NCBI GenBank assembly: GCA_016719295.1
Contig: JADKAF010000001.1
Coordinates: forward strand, 1,674,001 to 1,738,000
Origin: Planctomycetota bacterium
GTDB lineage: Bacteria > Planctomycetota > UBA1135 > JADKAF01
Length of the DNA stretch: 64,000 nucleotides
Reading direction: 5' to 3'
Shown here in pieces: positions 58,377-64,000 of this stretch; position 1 is the stretch's first letter; the number at the start of each line of letters is the position of its first letter. The notes under the pieces were generated by a model. It worked only from the letters and a program-made list of their open reading frames with translations, did no database searches and was not told the origin of the DNA. Position numbers and translations under genes: made by a program.

Positions 58377-61238
58377 ATGCCCCACGATCTCCCCGCCCAC
58401 CGCGGCCTCTCCGCCACCTCCCTTCTACGCGCTTTCGGCGCTGCGCTGCTCTGCTGGAGCGCCTCGGCCGCCGACGCCCGCGCCGGCGACGGGGACTACG
58501 ATCCGGCGACGCGGACCTTCAAGTTCAGCGTCTCGGTGCGCTTTCAGGCGACCCCGCAGCAGCTCGACCGCCTGCGGACCCTGTTCACGCGCGCTTCGGC
58601 GTTGATCCACGACGCGACCGACGGACAGCACCGCTTCGGCACGATCGCGGTCGGCAATGCCTCTCAAGGCGGCTCGAGCGCCGACTTCTGGATCCTCCCC
58701 GACGGCCGCTCGACGACCATCGGACGCTTCGGCAAGAAGGGCGATCGCTGCTATCTCACGATGACCGACCTCGAGGCGCAGAGCGCCTCCGCCGACGGCG
58801 CTTGGGTGATCGCGCACGAGTTCGCCCGCCTCGCGTACGGGCTCGCTCCCGAGTACGCCGGTCCGGGCGCCACCAACGGTCGCCGCTGCATCCACGCGGG
58901 AGATCCCGCGACGCAGTCGGCATGCCTGATGGACGACTACTGGAATCGCGGCGCGGCCGTCGGCGGCGTCAGCGAGTTCTGCGTCGCCGGCAATCACGAC
59001 CACGATCACGACACCTGGCAGCACGCGGTGCACGGCGGCTCGTGCTGGGAGACGATGGTCGAGCAGTACGCCGATCTCGTGCCGCCCGCGGGCCTGCCCG
59101 TCGATGCGCCCGGTGCTCCGACGCCGCCGACCTGGTCCGTGCTCACCGCCGACCACCGTTACTTCATGGTGCTCGATCGCTCGGGCTCGATGATCGGCGA
59201 GCGCCTGGAGATGGCGAAGCTCGGCGCGCGCGTGTTCACCACCTTGAGCCGCGAAGGCGACAAGCTCGGGCTCATGTCCTTCTCGTGGGACCCCGTGATC
59301 AACGCGCCGCTCACGGCGATGAACCCGGCGACCCGGCAGTCTCTGCGTCAGGCGATCTCCACGGTGAGCTCGGACAACGGCGCGACCGGCATGGGCTGGG
59401 CGCTCCTGCACGCTCGCAACCACGTGCTCGCCGCCGGTCCGGCCGCAACGGACATGGCCGTGCTGCTGCTCTCCGACGGCCAGGCGAATCACGGTCCCGA
59501 GCCGCTCGGCTTCGCCGACGATTACCGCGCATCGGGAATCGCGATCCACACGCTGGCGCTCGGCGGCGATGCGGACGTGAGCACGATGCAGCAGCTCTCG
59601 AGCAAGACGAGCGGGCGCAGCTTCCAGTCCCAGCGCCCCTTCGGCCTGGTGCCGATCTTCGTGCGCTTGCTCGCCGAGGTGACCGACGGCGGGCTGCTGG
59701 CGCTGCGCGAAGGCTACTTGCTGCCCGGGCAGGAGCGCCGTGCCAGCGCGTTCGTCGATGCCACCGTTTCCTCGGCGTCCTTCCTCGCGACCTGGGACGG
59801 CCTCGATGAAGCTCAGGTGCTGAGCCTTCGGACCCCGAGCGGCCAGATCATCGATGCGAGCTCGTCGCTCGCCGGCGTGCGCCACGAGCGCGACGCGACC
59901 TCGGTGATCTTCTCGATCGAAGGTGCCGCGCTCCAGGTCGGCGAATGGATCCTCGTGCTCCAGAACCCCGCGACCGCGGCGCCGCACGAGTACGCTCTCT
60001 CCGCCATCGGCTACAGCGAGATCATCGACCTCGCGGCGCGCTCGGACCGCAGCCAATACAGCTGGCCGCAGCCGATGCAGATCACGGCGACGGCGATCTA
60101 TCGCGGCCCGATCTCGGGCGCGCGGATGGAAGCCAGCGTGCGCCGACCGAACGGGCCGCCCGTGCTCGTGGCGCTGAACGACGCAGGCCTCGCCGGCGAC
60201 GAGATCTCCAACGACGGCATCTACTCCGGTCTCTTCGATCGGTGGAACGGCGATGGGAGCTATACCGTCGACGTGCGCGCCTCGAGCGGCGGCTCGGTGG
60301 TACCGGTGAGCGGCACGGCGATCAATCCCTCGACTCCCACGGCGCCGATCGACATCGCGTTCGAGCGCGTGCAGCCGTTCGGGGTGACGATGAGCGGCGC
60401 GCCGCGGATCCTCCACTCGCATCTGACCATCGACAAAGCCAGCTTCCTCGTGGAGGCCGGAAACGCCTCGCGCGGCTCGCTCTCCGTGGCGGGCAGCTTC
60501 GATGCCGCTCCCGGCGACCTCGATCGCGAGATCGACGATCTCGTGCTCGAGGTCGGTGGGATCGACTACGCGATCCCCGCCGGCACGCTGACCCGCGTCG
60601 GCACGAAGGACCGCTTCCAGTTCACGGACGCGGCCCAGCGCTCCCGCTTCGATGTCGAGCTCAACGTGAAGGGCAGCTCTCGCGCGCGCTTCCGCCTGCG
60701 CGACGTGGGCGTCGATGCCGCATCACTCGGCGATCTCTCCCGCGTGCGCGTCGCGCTGCGCTGGGGCACCATCGACGTGCAGCAGACGATCCTCCCGGAA
60801 GTGCGTCTCGCCGGCGTGGACGCGCGCTTCGCCGCGAGCAAGCAGCTCGTCGACGGCCAGGAGCTGGCGATCCTGAAGCTCGACCTGCGCGACGAGCTCG
60901 ATCCGCTGAGCGACCGCATCGCGCTCAGCGCGCGCGTGCAAGGTGATCTGCGCCCCGACGAGCAGACCCTCACGTTGCGCTGCGGGCCGTTCGAGCGCGT
61001 CTTGCCCCCGAGCGCTTGGCGCCGCAACGGGGAGCGCTGGACCTTGCGCTTCTCCGAAGGCGCCCTGCTGGTCCAGGGCAGCTTCGACCGCGCGAAGCGC
61101 AGCTTCTCGCTGCGCGCGAGCGGCTTCGACTTCGCGGGCCTCGCGCCGGAAGCGACCATCGGCTTCTCCGCTCCGGGCGGCTTCAACCAGTACCACGAGC
61201 TCCGCCTCTCCGCCGCGGACGGTCGCTTCGGATACTGA
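58377..61238 (+). CDS. CLCA-like exported protein with VWA domain
   Basis: A 953-residue secreted protein (signal RAFGAALLCWSASAADARA). The layout follows animal CLCA proteins and their bacterial relatives. An N-terminal hydrolase-like domain has GAWVIAHEFARLAYGLAPEY near residue 145 (the HExxH site reads HEFAR, so one zinc ligand is lost) and conserved Cys and His (SEFCVAGNHDHDHDTW). A von Willebrand A domain begins RYFMVLDRSGSMIGERLEM with an intact DxSxS MIDAS, then TGMGWALLHARNHVL and LLLSDGQANHG. Beta domains follow, including VLVALNDAGLAGDEISNDGIYSGLF, a CLCA-type Ig-like segment. ATG at 58377. Confidence 0.82.
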   Translation: MPHDLPAHRGLSATSLLRAFGAALLCWSASAADARAGDGDYDPATRTFKFSVSVRFQATPQQLDRLRTLFTRASALIHDATDGQHRFGTIAVGNASQGGSSADFWILPDGRSTTIGRFGKKGDRCYLTMTDLEAQSASADGAWVIAHEFARLAYGLAPEYAGPGATNGRRCIHAGDPATQSACLMDDYWNRGAAVGGVSEFCVAGNHDHDHDTWQHAVHGGSCWETMVEQYADLVPPAGLPVDAPGAPTPPTWSVLTADHRYFMVLDRSGSMIGERLEMAKLGARVFTTLSREGDKLGLMSFSWDPVINAPLTAMNPATRQSLRQAISTVSSDNGATGMGWALLHARNHVLAAGPAATDMAVLLLSDGQANHGPEPLGFADDYRASGIAIHTLALGGDADVSTMQQLSSKTSGRSFQSQRPFGLVPIFVRLLAEVTDGGLLALREGYLLPGQERRASAFVDATVSSASFLATWDGLDEAQVLSLRTPSGQIIDASSSLAGVRHERDATSVIFSIEGAALQVGEWILVLQNPATAAPHEYALSAIGYSEIIDLAARSDRSQYSWPQPMQITATAIYRGPISGARMEASVRRPNGPPVLVALNDAGLAGDEISNDGIYSGLFDRWNGDGSYTVDVRASSGGSVVPVSGTAINPSTPTAPIDIAFERVQPFGVTMSGAPRILHSHLTIDKASFLVEAGNASRGSLSVAGSFDAAPGDLDREIDDLVLEVGGIDYAIPAGTLTRVGTKDRFQFTDAAQRSRFDVELNVKGSSRARFRLRDVGVDAASLGDLSRVRVALRWGTIDVQQTILPEVRLAGVDARFAASKQLVDGQELAILKLDLRDELDPLSDRIALSARVQGDLRPDEQTLTLRCGPFERVLPPSAWRRNGERWTLRFSEGALLVQGSFDRAKRSFSLRASGFDFAGLAPEATIGFSAPGGFNQYHELRLSAADGRFGY

Positions 61239-61245
61239 TGTCTTC

Positions 61246-61272
61246 GGGGCCCCTCGAGGTCTACGGGGCCCC
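61246..61272 (+). terminator. GGGGCCCC-paired hairpin after the CLCA-like gene
   Basis: Two self-complementary GGGGCCCC boxes (61246-61253 and 61265-61272) can pair across an 11-base loop, beginning eight bases after the stop. CTTGACC follows. Weak as a terminator. Confidence 0.35.
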
Positions 61273-61409
61273 TTGACCATTCCGAGAGCCGCGACTAAGG
61301 CTGGGCGGTGACCGCAGCGCGTACTGCCGCGCCGCGACCCAACTTTGCTCATTCCTTCGCGCAGCCCCGGCCTCCCTCCGTGGGCGCGCGCCCTGACGGA
61401 GTCCCACTC

Positions 61410-62795
61410 ATGCGTTTGCTGCTCACCGGAGCGGCGGCCCTCTCTGCGGCCGCCGTCGCCTCCGCCCAAGTCGTGCTCACGCCGCGCGCGACGATCGACG
61501 TCAGCTCGACCGCCCAGCCGGGCCTCTCGCAGATCGGCTCGAATCCGACCGGCGTCGCCTGGAACGGCACCGACTTCTGGATCTGCGGCTTCAATAGCTC
61601 GGGCGCGGTCGGCCCCGCGGCCATCGTGCCGGTGACCAACGCGCTCAGCGCGCCTTCGATCGGCCTGGCCTTCGCGACGCTGACTCCGCCCAACCAGCGC
61701 GGCTACAGCGGGCTCGACATCGCGGGCAACACGCTGGTGGCCGCCTACGACGCCGGCACCTCGGATCCGAACGGGATCCAGGGCTTCGACCTCACCGGCA
61801 ATCGCCTCTGGGGCAAGGCCGGTCGCGGCGGCAGCGGCGTCGGCATCGACCCCGGATTCAACGGCAACCCGACCGGCAGCGGCACGGGCTGGACGACCTT
61901 CGGCAGCGGCCGCCGCGCCCTCCAGGACAACCTGAGCGGCGCGGACCTCTACACCGCCGCGAACGGCATGGTGATCCTGACGTCGCAGGGCTCCTTCTGG
62001 CGCGACATGGACTTCGATCACGCCACCGGGGACGTCTGGCTCCGCGAAGGCAACAACGTGATCTACGGCCAGCGGACCGGCGACAACGCCGTGACGATGA
62101 GCGTGGTCGTCGACGTGACCGACGCGGACTCCGTGATCGGCCAGAACATCGCCTTCTGCCGCACGCCGAACGGCAACTTCGCCATCTACAACGACCGGCC
62201 GAACGCGGCCTCTGGCCAGGACTTCTTCAACGTCGTGAAGCTGATCCGTCCCGACGGCACGCCGCTCACGGCGACCTACGGCGGCTTCACCCCCGCCCTC
62301 GGCGCGGGCTTCTACGACTTCTCGTTCGACCCGGCGTCGCAGACGCTCGCGATCCTCGACTTCACGAACCGCGCGGTGACCATCTTCGATGTGTTCTACG
62401 AGCCGTGGTTCCAGTACGGCTCGGGCTGCCCCGACACCGGCAACATCGTGCCGGTGCTCGACATGAGCGGCGACCCGCGCCCGGGCTTCGGCGTGCTGAA
62501 CCTCGACATCACGCAGGCCTACGGCGGCGGCTTCTGCTACATCTTCTTCGGCGTGGCGCAGGCGCAGATCCCGCTGAACCCGCCCTGCGACCTCCTGTTG
62601 GTCCCGCTCCCGGGCCTCGTGGGACCGCTGCCGATCAACGGCAACGGGCCCGGCACGGGCGCGCTGACGATCTCCGGGACGCTGCCGATCGAGTCGCGCG
62701 GCGGAGTGCTGACCAGCCAGGCGTTCATCCTGGGCGGCGGAACGCCGGGCATCTTCGTCACCACGAACGGGGTCCAGCTCGACATCCCCTTCTGA
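61410..62795 (+). CDS. Exported beta-propeller-like protein with GxGCP C-terminal module
   Basis: A 461-residue secreted protein with signal LLLTGAAALSAAAVASAQ. The main part (30-325) has repeating strands and turns of propeller type: GVAWNGTDFWICGFNSSG, GYSGLDIAGNTLVAAYDAG, WRDMDFDHATGDVWLREGN, FYDFSFDPASQTLAILDF. From FQYGSGCPDTGNIVPVLDMS onward, 125 residues resemble the C-terminal part of the serine protease at 47841-49355. There is no catalytic motif. ATG at 61410. A strong terminator follows the stop. Likely surface or extracellular. Confidence 0.75.
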   Translation: MRLLLTGAAALSAAAVASAQVVLTPRATIDVSSTAQPGLSQIGSNPTGVAWNGTDFWICGFNSSGAVGPAAIVPVTNALSAPSIGLAFATLTPPNQRGYSGLDIAGNTLVAAYDAGTSDPNGIQGFDLTGNRLWGKAGRGGSGVGIDPGFNGNPTGSGTGWTTFGSGRRALQDNLSGADLYTAANGMVILTSQGSFWRDMDFDHATGDVWLREGNNVIYGQRTGDNAVTMSVVVDVTDADSVIGQNIAFCRTPNGNFAIYNDRPNAASGQDFFNVVKLIRPDGTPLTATYGGFTPALGAGFYDFSFDPASQTLAILDFTNRAVTIFDVFYEPWFQYGSGCPDTGNIVPVLDMSGDPRPGFGVLNLDITQAYGGGFCYIFFGVAQAQIPLNPPCDLLLVPLPGLVGPLPINGNGPGTGALTISGTLPIESRGGVLTSQAFILGGGTPGIFVTTNGVQLDIPF

Positions 62796-62850
62796 ACCCG
62801 GACGAACTCCGAGCAGCTCCCCGCTTTCGCTGATCTCGGCCCTCCTCTCC

Positions 62851-62883
62851 GCGGCGCGCCCTCAAGGCGCGCCGCGCGTGTTT
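62851..62883 (+). terminator. Rho-independent terminator
   Basis: GCGGCGCGCC (62851-62860) and GGCGCGCCGC (62866-62875) form a perfect 10-bp stem with a CTCAA loop, followed by GCGTGTTT. It lies 55 bp after the stop of the preceding gene. Confidence 0.65.
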
Positions 62884-62919
62884 CCGAAGCGAAGAGGGTC
62901 ACCGTACCGAGGGGCCGCC

Positions 62920-63456
62920 ATGTCGATCCGGAGCTGGCTGAGCTGGAACCACGCCGTCGAGATCGAAGCCGCGAACGAGCGCGGCCGGCTCTCCCTATGG
63001 GCCGCAGCCGAGGTGCGGGGACCTTCGGGGTCCGCGCCGCTCGCGCATCTCGAGCTGCCGCTCGCGAGCGGCGAGCGCCTGCACGCGCTGGTCTGCCCCG
63101 ACCCCGCCTTAGCGAGCCTCCTGCGTGAGGAGCTGTTCCACGCCACGACCTGGGAGCGCGCGGTCGTGCTGCAGGGCTCGGTCGAGGTGCACGCTCTCAG
63201 CGCTTCGGAGGTCGACTTCCGGATCGCTGCGAAAGGCCAGAGCTACTCGGGTTGGTTGCAGACCTGCGGCCGATGGGAGCCGAACGCCACCGACCCGTGC
63301 GACGCGCGCCCCTGGATGCAGCTCGACGTTGGCGCGACGGCGACGCGCGCGCGTCTGCTGCGCGGTGCGGAGACCTTGCTGCTCGTCGCGCCGGGCGCGC
63401 CCGCGCCGCACGATTTCCGCGCGGCGTATCGCCCGAGCGGCACCTGGGCGCGCTGA
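62920..63456 (+). CDS. Hypothetical cytoplasmic protein
   Basis: A 178-residue soluble protein without signal peptide or membrane segment: SIRSWLSWNHAVEIEAANERG, LASGERLHALVCPDPALASLLREEL, GWLQTCGRWEPNATDPCDARPWM, ending AAYRPSGTWAR. No motif or family is recognised. ATG at 62920 with GAGGGG about ten bases upstream; a longer reading from 62878 would start inside the terminator tail. Confidence 0.6.
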   Translation: MSIRSWLSWNHAVEIEAANERGRLSLWAAAEVRGPSGSAPLAHLELPLASGERLHALVCPDPALASLLREELFHATTWERAVVLQGSVEVHALSASEVDFRIAAKGQSYSGWLQTCGRWEPNATDPCDARPWMQLDVGATATRARLLRGAETLLLVAPGAPAPHDFRAAYRPSGTWAR

Positions 63457-63588
63457 TCGCGCACCCCTCCGCTCCCTCCGCGCACGGCCCCCCGGGCGGC
63501 GCTTTCGATTCCGAGCCGACTCCGGCACAATCCGCGCGCCGCGCGGGCTCTCCGCGCGCGCACGCGCCGTTACCGGAGCCGCTCGAAC

Positions 63589-64000
63589 ATGCTCGTCTCG
63601 CTCGCGCTCGGCCTCGCTCTCGCGCTCGCCGTCGAAGATCCCCCGCCCAACCGCATCGTCGACGTCGATGTCGTCGATCTCATCGACCGCGGCGAGACGA
63701 ACGCAGGCCTCCCCAGCCTGCAGGTGAAGCACTTCCTCTTCACGTATCGCTTCGCCAGCCCCGATAACCGCGCGAAGTTCCTCGCCAGCCAAGCGCGCTA
63801 CGAGGTGCAGCTCGGCGGCGCCTGCGCGCGCATGGGTCCGCTCAGCGGACGCGGCAGCTCGAAGATCTACGCGCTGCACGACGGCCGCCTCTACCTCTTC
63901 GCGTCGGAGGCCTGCCGCAGCGGCTTCCTGAAGGCGCCCGAGAAGATGCTCGAGCGCCCGGACGAGCGCCCGAAGGGCGATGACGCGGCGCGCGCCGAAG
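63589..64000 (+). CDS. Exported YHS-like domain protein, cut by window edge
   Basis: A reading frame from ATG 63589 to the right edge with no stop (137 complete codons). Signal-like start MLVSLALGLALALAVEDP. The segment FLASQARYEVQLGGACARMG ... KIYALHDGRLYLFASEACRSGFLKAPEKML has the arrangement of YHS-type metal-binding domains (a Cys, then a strand, then aromatic-Phe-x-Ser-x-x-Cys-x-x-x-Phe and Pro). The domain is found in metal transport and other proteins. The remaining part is outside the window. Confidence 0.65.
   Translation, partial: MLVSLALGLALALAVEDPPPNRIVDVDVVDLIDRGETNAGLPSLQVKHFLFTYRFASPDNRAKFLASQARYEVQLGGACARMGPLSGRGSSKIYALHDGRLYLFASEACRSGFLKAPEKMLERPDERPKGDDAARAE

Overview
The window is about 64 kb of very GC-rich bacterial chromosome, densely coded on both strands. 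It most likely comes from a member of the Planctomycetota. The evidence is a DUF1552/DUF1592 gene pair with a cytochrome-c-like motif, an H-x-DG type-IV-pilin-like protein, many large exported proteins, and two exported proteins that share a Gly-x-Gly-Cys-Pro C-terminal module. This assignment is an inference from gene content; there is no rRNA in the window. No phage, integrase, transposase or CRISPR array was seen.

Layout. 1-6.2 kb: aspS (cut by the left edge), a radical SAM protein, tRNA-Gly(CCC), a GNAT acetyltransferase, a B12-binding-type radical SAM protein, an NAD-dependent epimerase, and an AhpD-like peroxidase gene whose second redox Cys codon is an in-frame TGA (a likely selenoprotein). 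6.2-14 kb: a frameshifted exported protein, a DASS transporter, a pfk-ppk2 pair divergent from a CHAD (polyphosphate-binding) protein, a cobalamin-binding sensor-like protein and a HAD phosphatase. 14.1-21.7 kb: a complete Na+-translocating NADH:quinone reductase locus, nqrABCDEF-apbE-nqrM. It is interrupted by four tandem hairpin repeats between nqrE and nqrF and carries a one-base frameshift in nqrB. 21.7-23.2 kb: a pentapeptide-repeat protein, then zinc-free type L31 and S14 ribosomal proteins, with hairpin and tandem repeats between them. 23.4-31 kb: the DUF1552/DUF1592 pair, an S1-domain protein and a membrane protein. 31-38.5 kb: phoB/phoR-like two-component genes, then a tightly overlapped miaB-ribD-TPR lipoprotein operon. 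38.5-47.7 kb: exported and secreted proteins, a pilin-like protein, a gluzincin-type protein, a solo pabA/trpG-type amidotransferase, initiator tRNA, a pseudokinase and a DUF374 acyltransferase. 47.8-64 kb: a trypsin-like protease, an M17 aminopeptidase, a gspE/pilB ATPase with a degenerate receiver protein, an envelope/lipid group (sulfatase/LTA-synthase-like protein, fatty-acid desaturase fusion, phosphatidylserine decarboxylase), a CLCA-like VWA protein, a second GxGCP-module protein and small exported proteins.

How the genes work together. The Nqr locus is self-sufficient: the six pump subunits plus the flavin transferase that loads FMN (ApbE) and the iron-site maturation factor (NqrM). 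PFK, PPK2 and CHAD suggest a polyphosphate/energy module. psd, the desaturase and the sulfatase-like enzyme suggest membrane-lipid modification. Four genes carry single-base frame disruptions (near 6.54, 16.07, 51.94 and 54.40 kb). Several of these are in genes that should be conserved, so residual indels in a draft assembly are a real possibility. Short tandem and palindromic repeats recur in intergenic gaps (18.8, 22.7, 22.8, 38.5, 47.7 kb) and are the main non-coding oddity.
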